From assembly GCA_902826065.1 (NCBI GenBank), contig CADEDM010000015.1, positions 5,998-44,675 of the forward strand: 38,678 bases of DNA, read 5' to 3'. How positions within the stretch are numbered: position 1 is the first letter of the stretch; the number at the start of each line of letters is the position of its first letter. Under the pieces are notes generated by a model, which was not told the origin of the DNA, made no database searches, and was given only the letters and a program-made list of their open reading frames with translations. Of this stretch, positions 1 to 8,711 are shown piece by piece. The DNA is from an uncultured Acidobacteriota bacterium. Its GTDB lineage: Bacteria > Acidobacteriota > Vicinamibacteria > Vicinamibacterales > UBA2999. Both the position numbers and the translations under genes were made by a program.

Positions 1-494
1 GCGAGTGCGGCGCCGCCGGCGCGGGCGATGTTCCAGGCGGGGAAGTTCCACGCCGTGATGAGACCGACGACGCCGAGCGGCTGCTTCAGCACGAGCATCC
101 GCTTGGTCGGCGTGCGCGACGGGATGATGCGGCCGTAGGCGCGCTTGCCCTCTTCCGCGAACCAGTCGAGCAGATCCGCGGCCGCCAGCCACTCGCCCCT
201 GGCCTGTGCCAGCGGCTTGCCGGCTTCGAGCGTGGTGACGCGCCCGAGCGCGTCGGCCTCGGCGCGGATGCGCGTGGCGGCGCCCTCGAGCACCTTCGCG
301 CGCTCGTACGGCGTCGTGCGGCTCCAGTCGCCGAACGCGCGGCTGGCGGCCTCGATGGCCAGGTCGCAGTCGGCGGCGGTGCCATACGGCACCGTGGCCA
401 CGACCGCCTCGGTCGCGGGGTTCAAGACGTCCCAGGTGCCGCCGTTGGTGGCGTCGCGCCACTCGCCGTCGATCAATTGCTTGTCGGTCTGCAT
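1..494 (-). CDS. NAD(P)-dependent aldehyde dehydrogenase, succinate-semialdehyde type (partial)
   Basis: Only the N-terminal 164 residues are inside the window; the gene runs off the left edge. The protein begins MQTDKQLIDGEW and continues with the usual N-terminal ALDH pattern (VLNPATEAVVATVPYG, then a helical stretch with RAKVLEGAA). It reaches the family motif TAWNFP at about residue 150, followed by the small-residue stretch of the cofactor fold. The closest style is the GabD/succinate-semialdehyde dehydrogenase group, which oxidises the aldehyde to succinate with NAD(P)+. The catalytic Cys and Glu lie outside the window. The start ATG shares one base with the stop of the upstream amidohydrolase (TGATG), so translation is probably coupled. 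A GABA-aminotransferase domain two genes upstream supports the semialdehyde substrate, by inference. Confidence 0.85.
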   Translation of the reverse strand, partial: MQTDKQLIDGEWRDATNGGTWDVLNPATEAVVATVPYGTAADCDLAIEAASRAFGDWSRTTPYERAKVLEGAATRIRAEADALGRVTTLEAGKPLAQARGEWLAAADLLDWFAEEGKRAYGRIIPSRTPTKRMLVLKQPLGVVGLITAWNFPAWNIARAGGAAL

Positions 495-2065
495 CAGCGT
501 TCGTAGACGACCCGGCCGCCCAGGATCGTCATCTCCACGGAAAGGCCCGACAGCGCCTCGGGCGGCGTCTTGAGCGGATTGCCCGAAAGTACTGTCAGGT
601 CGGCCCACGCGCCGCGCGCGATCGTGCCGAGGCGGCCCTCGAGTCCCACGGCCACGGCGCTGCCGCGGGTGTAGGCGTCGAGCGCTTCGGCCGCGGTGAT
701 GCCCTGCTCGGGCAGCAGCGGCTCGCCGTCGCGATCGCGACGCAGGATCGCTGCCGTCATGCCGGCCAGCGGGTTGTCGTTCTCCACCACCGGCGCATCC
801 GACGACAGCGCCACCGTCACGCCGGCATCGATCATCGCGCGCAGGGGATAGCAGCGGGGCAGCAGCGCGTCCGGCAGGTAGGCGCGGAAGTTCCGCCCCA
901 GCTCGTACAGGAAGATCGACTGCGGTACCGCGACGACGCCGAGCGCGGCGGCGCGGGCGAGCTGCGCGGCACTCGGCAGGCCGAAGTGTTCGATGCGATG
1001 CGCGAGTCCCTGCGGATGCGGGCCGAGCGCCTCGTAGATGTCGAGGACCTGGTCGATGGTGACGTCGCCGATGGCGTGGATGGCGATGCGCCAGCCGGCC
1101 TCGTGGCTCTCGCGGCACAGGGCCTCGAGTTCGGCGCGCGCGAAGCGCAGCATCCCGCGGGTCGTCGCATGCCGGTAAGGCACGCTGAGGGCCGCGGTCG
1201 CGCCGCTGAGCCCGCCGTCGGCGAGGAACTTCACGGTGTCGACGCGCAACATCGGCGACACGTGGCGTGCCGGCAGCGGCACCGGATCGGGGACGCCGTC
1301 GACGCGGCGGAAGGGCATCACCGTCACGCGCGCGGGCAAGCGGCCGCCGTCGTCCATGGCTCGATACACGGCGAGCAGCTGCGGGTTGACGCCGCAACAC
1401 GCCGACATCGTGATGCCGAGCGCGAGCTGGTGCCGTAACGCCGCCGTGATCATCCGCTCGTAGTCGTCGTCGGTGGGCGGCGGCATGACCGTCGTGACGA
1501 GACCCATGGCCGTCTCGCGCAGTATTCCCGTGGGGACGCCGTCCGCGTCGTGGTCGATCTCGCCGCCCACGGGCGCCGTCGTCGCCGACGTGACGCCGGC
1601 AGCTGCGAGCGCCGCCGAGTTGGTCGCGTAGATGTGACCGCAGGTACGCGTGAGCGCCACCGGTTGATCGGGCGCGGCGCGATCGAGGTCGGCGCGCGTC
1701 GGCATCCGGCCTTCGGTCATGGCGGCTTCGTTGAAGCCGCGGCCCAGCAACCACGATCCGGCCGGACGCCGGGCGCGGAAGGCGGCCACGCGCGCCACCA
1801 GCGCCTCGACGCTCTCGACACCGCGGAGGTCGAGCATGGTGGTCAGCAGGTGCCCCATCTTCCAGACGTGGGCGTGCGCGTCGTGGAACGCCGGAATGAC
1901 GGTGCGGCCCCCGAGGTCGAACACACGCGCGCCGGGTGCGGCGGCGGCCGTCGCCCGCGCGTCGCCGACCGCGGCCACGACCCCGTCACGAATCGCGATG
2001 GTCGAGGCCGCCGGCAGGCTGCGGCCAGCCAGCACGGTCGCGTTGGTGAGGACGAGGTCGGCCAT
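494..2065 (-). CDS. YtcJ-type metal-dependent amidohydrolase
   Basis: The product is 523 residues and has the layout of the Amidohydrolase_3 (YtcJ-like) group. An N-terminal beta-sandwich strand (MADLVLTNATVLAG) is followed by the metal-binding HDAHAH motif at residues 61-66, preceded by VIPAF. Further expected elements are VKFLADGGLSG, IAIHAIGD, RIEHFG and SSDAPVVENDNP (metal or catalytic His and Asp). The C-terminal sandwich returns with GAWADLTVLSGNP. Such enzymes hydrolyse C-N bonds of amides or cyclic amides in the cytoplasm; the substrate cannot be read from sequence. It lies 16 bp downstream of the GNAT/aminotransferase fusion and overlaps the dehydrogenase start by one base, so it sits mid-operon. 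No clear Shine-Dalgarno precedes its ATG. Confidence 0.88.
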   Translation of the reverse strand: MADLVLTNATVLAGRSLPAASTIAIRDGVVAAVGDARATAAAAPGARVFDLGGRTVIPAFHDAHAHVWKMGHLLTTMLDLRGVESVEALVARVAAFRARRPAGSWLLGRGFNEAAMTEGRMPTRADLDRAAPDQPVALTRTCGHIYATNSAALAAAGVTSATTAPVGGEIDHDADGVPTGILRETAMGLVTTVMPPPTDDDYERMITAALRHQLALGITMSACCGVNPQLLAVYRAMDDGGRLPARVTVMPFRRVDGVPDPVPLPARHVSPMLRVDTVKFLADGGLSGATAALSVPYRHATTRGMLRFARAELEALCRESHEAGWRIAIHAIGDVTIDQVLDIYEALGPHPQGLAHRIEHFGLPSAAQLARAAALGVVAVPQSIFLYELGRNFRAYLPDALLPRCYPLRAMIDAGVTVALSSDAPVVENDNPLAGMTAAILRRDRDGEPLLPEQGITAAEALDAYTRGSAVAVGLEGRLGTIARGAWADLTVLSGNPLKTPPEALSGLSVEMTILGGRVVYER

Positions 2066-2081
2066 CGGCGCGCGGCGGCGG

Positions 2082-4109
2082 CTAGGCGTTCGCCGCCGCC
2101 AGGCGTTCGGCGACCGACGCCACCGACTGGCCCAGCGCGTCGAGCGCCTCGCGCAGCATGTCCTCGGGCATCGTCAACGGCGGCAGCAGCCGCACGCCAT
2201 TGCTGAAGAGCCCGGCGCGCATCAGCACCACGCCGCGCGCGACCGTGCCTTTCACGATGGCCAGCGTGTCGTCGGGGGCGAGGGGCGCCTTCGACGTCTG
2301 GTCCTTGACGAACTCGGCCAGCATCATCGGGCCGAGGCCGCGGACGTCGCCGACGATCGGATAGGCACGCTGCCACGCGGTCATGACTTCGCGCATCACG
2401 TCGCCAAGCCGCGTCGCGTGCGCCAGGAACGACGGCTGCCGGAGGATCTCGACGGCCGCCAGGGCCGCGGCACACGCCACGGGATTGCCGCCGTAGGTGC
2501 CGCCGACGCCGCCCGGATGGGCCGCGTCCATCAGGTCCGCGCGGCCGGTGACCGCGCCAATCGGCATGCCCCCGCCCAGCGATTTCGCGGACACGACCAT
2601 GTCGGGCACGACGCCGTAGTGCTCGCAGGCGAAGATCCTGCCGGTGCGGCCCATGCCGCACTGCACCTCGTCGGCGATGAAGACGATGCCGTGCTGCGCG
2701 CACAGCTCGCGCAGGCGCAGCAGGAAGCGCGGTGGCACCGGGATGAATCCGGCCTCGCCCTGCACCGGCTCGATGATCACCGCGGCGCACGCCGACGGAT
2801 CGACCTGCGCCACGAACGCCTGTTCGAGCTGCCGGATGCCGAAGTCCACGTACTGGTCCTCGGTCATGCCGGCCGGCGTGCGGTAGAGATGCGGAATCGG
2901 GAGGCGGACGACGTCGGGCGCGAATGGCCCGAAGCCCTGCTTGAAGAGCCCGTACTTGCTCGTCAGGGTCAGCGTGAGCAGCGTCCGTCCGTGATACCCG
3001 CCCTCGAAGCAGATCACCGCCGGACGGCCGGTCGCCTTGCGCGCGATCTTCACCGCGTTCTCGACCGCCTCGGCGCCGCTGTTGGCGAAGATCGTCTTCT
3101 TCGCGACGCTGCCCGGCGTGATGGCGTTCAGCACTTCGGCCAGCCGCACCATCGGCTCGTAGGTGGTGACGAGGGAGCAGGTGTGGACGAACTGCTGCGT
3201 CTGCGCCGTCACGGCGTCGACCACCTCCGCCGGCGCATGGCCGACGCCGGTGACGCCGATGCCGCTCGCCATGTCGATGAGCACGTTGCCGTCGACGTCG
3301 ACGATGAGCGAGCCGTGCGCGCGCTCGACACACACGTCGGTGGCCTTGCCGAGGCCGGCGGGCAACGCCGCCGCCCGCCGCGCCAGCATGGCGGCGCCGC
3401 GTGGTCCGGGCACTGGCGTGGTCAGCCGCACGTAGCGTCGGGCGAGGTCACGCGACGCGCCCGGCACGTCCTTCGAGGCGTCGAGCACGATGAGCGCGCT
3501 GGCGTTGTCGGACACCGGGTCCTGCAGGTAGTTCTTCAGCAGCGCGCGCGGCTCGAAGCCGATGCCGAGCTGCATCGACAGCGTCGCGTCCTTGAGGCGG
3601 CCGCTCACGACGCCGGCGTAGTAGTCGTCCACCGACATCGTGTCCTTGACCGCGCCGTAGCCGCGCAGCATCCCGCCGGTCACCTGGCCCTCGAGCCCCA
3701 GGCGCCACACCAGCTCCTGGCGCGCGGCGTAGAGGGCCGTGGCGAGGCCCTGGCCGCGATACGCCGGGTCGACGCCGATGTCGGCGCCGTAGAGCCAGTC
3801 GCCGTCGGGGTCGTGCGAGGTCAGCCAGCCGCCCTGGATGATCTCGCCGAAGGTGTGGTCGACGTGATCGAAGTCGAACGGCAGGCGGATCGTCGCCGTG
3901 GCGCCGACGACGCGATCGCCGTCGACCACCACGAACTGGCCCTCGTCGAAGATCGCCTGGTGCTTCCGGTAGTGGCGGGCCTTGAAGCGCTCTTCGTCGG
4001 CCAGCGTGGGGAAGCACGTGATCTGCAACGCCTCGAGCGGCTCGGCGTGCTCGGGCCGCGCGTGCATCACGGCCAGGCCCGAGTCGAGACGGCGGTAGTA
4101 CCAGAACAT
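2082..4109 (-). CDS. GNAT acetyltransferase - class III (GABA-type) aminotransferase fusion
   Basis: One uninterrupted 675-residue frame carries two domains. Residues about 10-210 are a GNAT N-acetyltransferase: the acetyl-CoA loop is DPAYRGQGLATALYAAR (R118, G119, G121). From about residue 228 a full class III PLP aminotransferase follows: start-like RAAALPAGLGKATDVCVERA, phosphate-binding NSGAEAVENAVKIA (343-356), EGGYHGRT, IIEPVQGEAGF, Asp480 in FIADEVQCGMGRTG and the Schiff-base lysine K509 in VSAKSLGGGMPIG. The second half looks like 4-aminobutyrate aminotransferase (GabT), moving the amino group to 2-oxoglutarate. The ALDH two genes downstream fits that use. The role of the GNAT half is unknown; it could acetylate the same amine or merely be tethered. 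A TAAGAT hexamer sits seven bases before the ATG, so the gene may have its own leaderless start. EctA/EctB-type chemistry is an alternative but the aminotransferase motifs read as GabT. Confidence 0.88.
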   Translation of the reverse strand: MFWYYRRLDSGLAVMHARPEHAEPLEALQITCFPTLADEERFKARHYRKHQAIFDEGQFVVVDGDRVVGATATIRLPFDFDHVDHTFGEIIQGGWLTSHDPDGDWLYGADIGVDPAYRGQGLATALYAARQELVWRLGLEGQVTGGMLRGYGAVKDTMSVDDYYAGVVSGRLKDATLSMQLGIGFEPRALLKNYLQDPVSDNASALIVLDASKDVPGASRDLARRYVRLTTPVPGPRGAAMLARRAAALPAGLGKATDVCVERAHGSLIVDVDGNVLIDMASGIGVTGVGHAPAEVVDAVTAQTQQFVHTCSLVTTYEPMVRLAEVLNAITPGSVAKKTIFANSGAEAVENAVKIARKATGRPAVICFEGGYHGRTLLTLTLTSKYGLFKQGFGPFAPDVVRLPIPHLYRTPAGMTEDQYVDFGIRQLEQAFVAQVDPSACAAVIIEPVQGEAGFIPVPPRFLLRLRELCAQHGIVFIADEVQCGMGRTGRIFACEHYGVVPDMVVSAKSLGGGMPIGAVTGRADLMDAAHPGGVGGTYGGNPVACAAALAAVEILRQPSFLAHATRLGDVMREVMTAWQRAYPIVGDVRGLGPMMLAEFVKDQTSKAPLAPDDTLAIVKGTVARGVVLMRAGLFSNGVRLLPPLTMPEDMLREALDALGQSVASVAERLAAANA

Positions 4110-4116
4110 GGCCGCG

Positions 4117-4122
4117 ATCTTA
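4117..4122 (-). promoter_or_regulatory. Candidate -10 hexamer of a leaderless transcript
   Basis: On the minus strand TAAGAT is followed by seven bases and then the ATG of the GNAT/aminotransferase fusion. No Shine-Dalgarno is visible, and the 60-bp gap to the upstream gene leaves room for a promoter. The same GTAAGAT string occurs at 10953 and 26473. Confidence 0.4.
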
Positions 4123-4169
4123 CAGCGGCCGTCTGGACGTGAACAGCGCGCCCCCGCGCCGCCCGGGCG

Positions 4170-5423
4170 TCAGCGTTGCGCCACGCTCGACCGTCGGCGT
4201 CCGCCCAGCACCTCGACCACCTTGTCGATGTCGTCGTGGGTGTTGAAGACCGACACCGACAACCGCAGCCGGCTCTCGTTGGCGACCACGGTGCCGGTGA
4301 CCTTGCCGTCGTGCAGGGCTTTGCTCGTGGCCGCGGCGTCCTTGAGGGCGAAGGCGAGAATCGGCGTCGGGTTCCCGGCCGGGGTCAGCGGCTGATACCC
4401 GAGCGGCGGCAGCTCACGCTGCAGCCGTTCGGTGAGCTGGGTGGCGTGCGTGCGGATCTTGTCGATCCCGAGCGTCTGCACGTAGTCGATGCCTTCCGAC
4501 ACCGCAGCCGCGAGCAGCACGGCGATGCCGCCGGTCTCGTAGCGCGCGGCGCCCGGCATGGGCTCCCACGTCAGCTCGGCGCGGTTGAAGTTCGAGACCT
4601 GGCGGTGGCCGTAGCGCGTCGTCGGCAGCACCGTGCCCTGCAGGTCCTCGCGCACGTAGAGGAAGCCGAAGCCGCGCTCGCCCATGATCCACTTGTAGGT
4701 GCCGGTCGACGCGAAGTCGATGCCGAGCGCCTTGACGTCCACCGGCACGCAGCCGACGGCCTGGATGATGTCGGCGAACACATGCGCACCGCGCGCGTGG
4801 GCGATGGCGCTCACCGCCTTGCAGTCGTGCATGAAGCCGTTGACGTTCGAGACCAGGGCCAGCGACACGAGACGCGTGTTGCGATCGATGGCCTTGTCCA
4901 TGTCGGCCGGGTCGATCCGCCAGTCGCGGTGCTTGACGATGCGCAGCTCGACGCCCTGCTTCTCGAGCTCCTTGTACATGTAGAGGGAGGTCGTGAAGTG
5001 CAACTCGTCGATGACGATGTTGCCCTTCTTCTTCGCCAGGTCGAGGCCCAGGACGACGATGTTCTCGCCGTCCGACGTGCTGGCCGTGAAGGCGATCTCG
5101 GTCGGCTTCGCGTTGATGAGCGTGCCGAACTTCGTCTTCAGCGCAGCCTGCTTCGCGGCGTTGAACTCGCTGCGTCCCGGCCCGGGGCCGAACATGCGGT
5201 ACTCCAGGTTCTCCTGGATGGCCTTGGCCGCGAAGCGGCCCACGGGATGCAGCGCCGCGGCGTTCATGTAGGTCTCGACCGCGGCCTGTGGGAAGTCGTC
5301 GCGCACCGACGCCGGGAAGACCGCGCCGGGCCTGGCGCCGGCCTGACTCGCGAGGCCCTTGCCGCCGGCCAGGGCCAGCGCGCCCGCGCCGGCCAGAAAC
5401 TCTCGACGTCCCAGTGCAGTCAT
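4170..5423 (-). CDS. Tat-exported class V (isopenicillin-N epimerase-like) aminotransferase
   Basis: The product is 417 residues. The start at 5423 is chosen because GGGGAG lies six bases upstream and because it puts a Tat signal at the N-terminus: GRREFLAGAGALALAGG, ending near residue 30. An upstream in-frame ATG at 5486 would bury the signal. The mature part is a PLP fold-type I class V enzyme: STSDGENIVVLGL (phosphate loop), ADIIQAVG (Asp218, Gln221) and the PLP lysine K244 in STGTYKWIMGERGFGFLYV. Relatives include isopenicillin-N epimerase and cysteine desulfurase-like enzymes, but the desulfurase active-site loop cysteine is not evident, so the reaction is open. PLP enzymes folded in the cytoplasm and exported by Tat are plausible; the periplasmic substrate is unknown. 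It is the first gene of the minus-strand run and diverges from the amidase. Confidence 0.82.
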   Translation of the reverse strand: MTALGRREFLAGAGALALAGGKGLASQAGARPGAVFPASVRDDFPQAAVETYMNAAALHPVGRFAAKAIQENLEYRMFGPGPGRSEFNAAKQAALKTKFGTLINAKPTEIAFTASTSDGENIVVLGLDLAKKKGNIVIDELHFTTSLYMYKELEKQGVELRIVKHRDWRIDPADMDKAIDRNTRLVSLALVSNVNGFMHDCKAVSAIAHARGAHVFADIIQAVGCVPVDVKALGIDFASTGTYKWIMGERGFGFLYVREDLQGTVLPTTRYGHRQVSNFNRAELTWEPMPGAARYETGGIAVLLAAAVSEGIDYVQTLGIDKIRTHATQLTERLQRELPPLGYQPLTPAGNPTPILAFALKDAAATSKALHDGKVTGTVVANESRLRLSVSVFNTHDDIDKVVEVLGGRRRSSVAQR

Positions 5424-5527
5424 GGTGCGCTCCCCGAAAGTGGAATCAGGCCGTCTCGCGCCTGGCGGCGCCGCGGCGGCGTTCATTCTGGCACGACCGG
5501 CGCGCGGGAATGCGAGAATGCGCGGGC

Positions 5528-6946
5528 GTGAACGATCTGCTGGCGCTGGACGCCACGAGCCTGGCCGCGGCCATCGCCCGCGGCGAGACCACGGCGACGG
5601 CGGCCGTCACCGCCTGCCTCGACCGCATCGCGGCCGTCGACGGCGCCCTCCACGCGTTCGTCGACGTGCACGCCGAATCGGCCCTGCGCGAGGCACGCGC
5701 GGTCGACACCAGCCGCGCGTCCGTGGCCGGCGCACGATCGCCACGGCCGCTCGAGGGCGTGCCGGTCACCGTCAAGTCCGCGATCGAGGTCGCCGGCCTG
5801 CGCTGCGAGACCGGCAGCGCCGTCCGCCGGGGCCTCGTGGCCGCGCAGGACGCGGTGGTGGTCGCCCGGCTGCGGCGCGCCGGCGCCATCGTGCTCGGCA
5901 CGACCAACGTCGCCGAGATGCTGATGGGCTACGAGTCGGCGAATCCGCTGCACGGCACCACTGCCAACCCCTGGCGGCTCGATCGCACGGCCGGGGGATC
6001 GAGCGGGGGCGAGTCCGCGGCCATCGCCGCGGGATGTTCGTTCGCCGGACTGGGCAGCGATGGCGGCGGATCGGTGCGCGTACCGGCGGCGTTCACCGGC
6101 ATCTGCGGACACAAACCGACGCCGGGCCTCGTGCCGTCGACGGGACATCAACCGGCGTGCCTCGGTCCCTTCTCGCTGGTCGGCGTGATCGGCCCGATGG
6201 CGCGATCGGTCGCCGATCTCCGCCTGCTGCTCGACGTCCTCGCCGGCTTCGATGGCGGCGATCCGGCGAGCGCGCCGGTGCCCTGGCGCTCCGGGCCGTT
6301 CCCGCCGTCACGCACCGTGTGGTGGTTCGATTCGCATCCCGACCATCCGGCCACGCCAGAGACGCGCGCGGCGGTCGTCGCGGCCGTTGCAGCGCTCGAA
6401 GGACAGGGCTACACGCTGCGCGCGGAGCGGCCGGCGCTGCTCGATGCCGCGCGTGCCGCGTGGGACGTGCTCTTCGGCGACGCCGGGGAACTGCTGCTCG
6501 GCGCGCTCCTCGGGCCGTCGGCGCGCGGCCTGCCGATTCTCGACGCGCTGCATCGCGAACGCGGCCCCCGTCCGCCACTCACGGCGTTCGGGCTCGCGGA
6601 GGCATGGGCGTCGCGCGACACCTTGCGTGCGCGCTACACCGACGCCCTCGGCGGCGGCGTGATCGTGTGCCCGGTGACGTCGGTGCCGGCGTTCGCGCAC
6701 GGCGCACGGCAGTGGAGCATCGACGGCCGCGCCGTCGGGTATCTCGACGCCATGGCCTATACCCAATGGGCCAACCTGCTCGGCGCGCCGGCCGTCGTCG
6801 TGCCGGTGGGACAGAGCGCCGACGGACTGCCGATTGGCGTACAGGTCATGGGCACGCCGTGGATGGATGCCCACGTGCTCGATGTCGCGGCCGCGATCGA
6901 ACGCGGCTGCGGGCCGGCACGCCGGCCGCCTGCGGTGCCCTCGTGA
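5528..6946 (+). CDS. Amidase, amidase-signature family
   Basis: About 472 residues with the complete Ser-cisSer-Lys triad of the amidase-signature family. Lys83 lies in GVPVTVKSAIEVAG, the cis-Ser158 is in the glycine/serine-rich AGGSSGGESAAIAAG, and the nucleophile Ser182 is in GSDGGGSVRVPA, 24 residues later as in family members. It hydrolyses a carboxamide to acid plus ammonia or amine; the substrate cannot be named. Glu/Asp-tRNA amidotransferase subunit A is unlikely, because gatB/gatC partners are absent and the gene pairs with a permease. The start is uncertain: GTG at 5528 fits family N-termini (DLLALDATSLAAAIARGE), while an in-frame ATG at 5510 adds six residues. GAGAAT lies eight bases before the GTG. 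The stop overlaps the permease start (GTGA), so the two are coupled. Confidence 0.87.
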   Translation: MNDLLALDATSLAAAIARGETTATAAVTACLDRIAAVDGALHAFVDVHAESALREARAVDTSRASVAGARSPRPLEGVPVTVKSAIEVAGLRCETGSAVRRGLVAAQDAVVVARLRRAGAIVLGTTNVAEMLMGYESANPLHGTTANPWRLDRTAGGSSGGESAAIAAGCSFAGLGSDGGGSVRVPAAFTGICGHKPTPGLVPSTGHQPACLGPFSLVGVIGPMARSVADLRLLLDVLAGFDGGDPASAPVPWRSGPFPPSRTVWWFDSHPDHPATPETRAAVVAAVAALEGQGYTLRAERPALLDAARAAWDVLFGDAGELLLGALLGPSARGLPILDALHRERGPRPPLTAFGLAEAWASRDTLRARYTDALGGGVIVCPVTSVPAFAHGARQWSIDGRAVGYLDAMAYTQWANLLGAPAVVVPVGQSADGLPIGVQVMGTPWMDAHVLDVAAAIERGCGPARRPPAVPS

Positions 6947-8265
6947 GTGGAGCCCGGCTGCAGCGGCGGCTCGGCCGCCGCGACCTCGTCGTCTACGGAC
7001 TGCTCTTCATCGGGCCCCTGGCGCCGGTGGGCGTCTACGGCGTCCTGGACGCGCGCACCGACGGCGCCGTCGCGCTCGTGTACGTGGCCGCCACGATCGC
7101 CATGGCCTTCACCGCGTGGTCCTACGCGGTGATGTCGCGCGCCGTGCCCCATGCCGGCGCGGTGTTCGCGTACGCCACGGCCGGCATCGGCGCGGCCGCC
7201 GGGTTCGTCGCCGGCTGGCTGGCCCTGCTCGACTACGTGCTCATCCCGTCGGTCGCCTATCTGTTCTCCGGCATCGCGCTGCATGCGCTCGTGCCCTCGG
7301 TGCCGGCGTGGGTCTTCACTGTTGCCGCATTCGTCGGCACGACCACGTTGAACTTTGCCGGCGTGCGCGTGGCGGCGCGGGCCGGCTTCGTGGTGCTCGT
7401 GGCCGAACTCCTCGTGCTGGCGGTGTTGCTGGTGGCCGGCGGCGTCGTGCTGGCCTCGACGGGGCCGGTGCGGCCGTGGTTGGCGCCATTCGCGGGCCTC
7501 GGCGCGCTGCACGTCGGGGACGTCATGAACGCCGTGTCCGTGGCGGTGCTGTCGTTCCTGGGGTTCGATGCGATCGCGTCGTTCGCCGAAGAGCACGACG
7601 GCGACGCCGGTCAGGTGGGGCAGGCCATCGGGTGGTGTCTGGCCGTCGCCGGTGTGGCCTTCGTGGCCCAGACGTGGATCGCCGCCGTCCTGAGCCCGAT
7701 CGCGCCGGCCGACCTGGCCGCGGCGCCGGCGCGGCAGGGGACCGCGTTCTACGACGTGGCGCGGGCGGCGATTGCGCCGTGGCTGTCGACCCTGCTGGCG
7801 GTGACGAAGGCGATCGGCCCGATGTTCGCCGCGATGACCGGGCAGGCGGCCGCTGCGCGGCTGATCTTCGGCATGGCCCGCGACGGCCGCCTGCCGCAGG
7901 CGCTCGCCGCCGTCGATGACGTCCGCGGCGTGCCGCGCGCTGCCCTCATCGTGACGGCGGCTGTGACCCTCGTCGTCAGCGTGTGGGCGGCGCGTCGTGC
8001 GGACGGCCTCGGCCTGCTGGTGTCGATCGTGGACGTCGGCGCGTTGAGCGCGTTCGCGCTGCTGCACGTCTCGGTGGTGGGGTACTTCGTCGTGCAGCGC
8101 CGGGACGGCGTGCGCTGGCGCCACGCGGTGGTGCCGCTGCTGGGCCTGTTCGTCATCGTGGCAGTGCTGCTGGAAGCCTCGCCGATCGCGCAGCAGGTCG
8201 GCGTCGTGTGGCTGCTGGCCGGGCTGGTGGTCTGGGCGCGCGTGCGACGGCGCGACCCGCACTGA
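6943..8265 (+). CDS. APC-superfamily amino acid/amine permease
   Basis: 440 residues, starting at a GTG that overlaps the amidase stop by three bases. The sequence is a run of hydrophobic helices. The first carries the APC pattern VVYGLLFIGPLAPVGVYG, where the unwound helix 1 binds the substrate amino group. FAYATAGIGAAAGFVAGWLALLDYVLIPSVAY, MNAVSVAVLSFLGFDAIASFAEE (helix 6) and ARLIFGMARDGRLPQALAAVD (loop 8) follow. These are hallmarks of the amino acid-polyamine-organocation family, so the protein imports an amino acid or amine with a cation gradient. Coupling to the amidase suggests that it brings in the amidase substrate or a related nitrogen compound, as inference. Length is normal for the family (12 helices). 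Confidence 0.9.
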   Translation: MSGARLQRRLGRRDLVVYGLLFIGPLAPVGVYGVLDARTDGAVALVYVAATIAMAFTAWSYAVMSRAVPHAGAVFAYATAGIGAAAGFVAGWLALLDYVLIPSVAYLFSGIALHALVPSVPAWVFTVAAFVGTTTLNFAGVRVAARAGFVVLVAELLVLAVLLVAGGVVLASTGPVRPWLAPFAGLGALHVGDVMNAVSVAVLSFLGFDAIASFAEEHDGDAGQVGQAIGWCLAVAGVAFVAQTWIAAVLSPIAPADLAAAPARQGTAFYDVARAAIAPWLSTLLAVTKAIGPMFAAMTGQAAAARLIFGMARDGRLPQALAAVDDVRGVPRAALIVTAAVTLVVSVWAARRADGLGLLVSIVDVGALSAFALLHVSVVGYFVVQRRDGVRWRHAVVPLLGLFVIVAVLLEASPIAQQVGVVWLLAGLVVWARVRRRDPH

Positions 8266-8271
8266 CGCGGG

Positions 8272-8685
8272 TCAGCGCGGACGAGCGCCGCTGAGGAAGT
8301 CGGCGAACAGCCGGCAGGCATCGCTGGCGGTGAGGATGCCCACGAGCTGCGGCCCGTCGGTGACCAGCGCCGAGCCGATGTGGCGCGCGGCCATCTCGCG
8401 CAGCACCCCTTCGAGCGCGGCCGACCGCGGCACCACGTAGGCATCGAACACGCACACGTCGCGCACGAACAGCTCGTCCTCCGGCGGCAGGCCCAGGGCC
8501 GGGTCGAGCGCGCGTTTGACGTCGCGGTCGCTCAGCACGCCCACCAGGGTGCCGCGTCGCAGCACCGGCAGATGGTGCACCTCGCGATCGACCATGAGGC
8601 TCCGTGCCTGACGCAGTGGCGCGTCTTCGTCGACGACGTGCGGACCGCGCGTCATCACGTCGCCGATGGTCAGCGCTGCCGTCAT
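8272..8685 (-). CDS. Tandem CBS-domain protein
   Basis: 137 residues made of two CBS domains and little else. CBS1 runs about residues 8-60 (TIGDVMTRGPHVVDEDAPLR, then HHLPVLRRGTLVGVLSDRDV) and CBS2 about 74-132 (VRDVCVFDAYVVPRSAALEG, then SALVTDGPQLVGILTASDAC). CBS pairs bind adenine nucleotides such as AMP or ATP and act as energy sensors; a free-standing pair has no enzymatic domain of its own. The start at 8685 is set by GGAGG six bases upstream, ignoring a longer frame. It lies 26 bp downstream of the universal stress protein on the same strand, so both are probably co-transcribed as an energy- or stress-response unit. Confidence 0.88.
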   Translation of the reverse strand: MTAALTIGDVMTRGPHVVDEDAPLRQARSLMVDREVHHLPVLRRGTLVGVLSDRDVKRALDPALGLPPEDELFVRDVCVFDAYVVPRSAALEGVLREMAARHIGSALVTDGPQLVGILTASDACRLFADFLSGARPR

Positions 8686-8711
8686 CGGTGCCTCCGCTGC
8701 CCGGGCCTTCG

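Noticed and set aside
1719..4142. 807-residue plus-strand open frame opposite the aminotransferase fusion
   Set aside because: Low-complexity Arg/His/Ala-rich translation typical of the antisense of a high-GC gene; both domains of the minus-strand gene are clear.
5359..6942. Long open frame continuing upstream of the permease
   Set aside because: The part before 6943 is an alternative frame of the amidase; the permease begins at the GTG overlapping the amidase stop.
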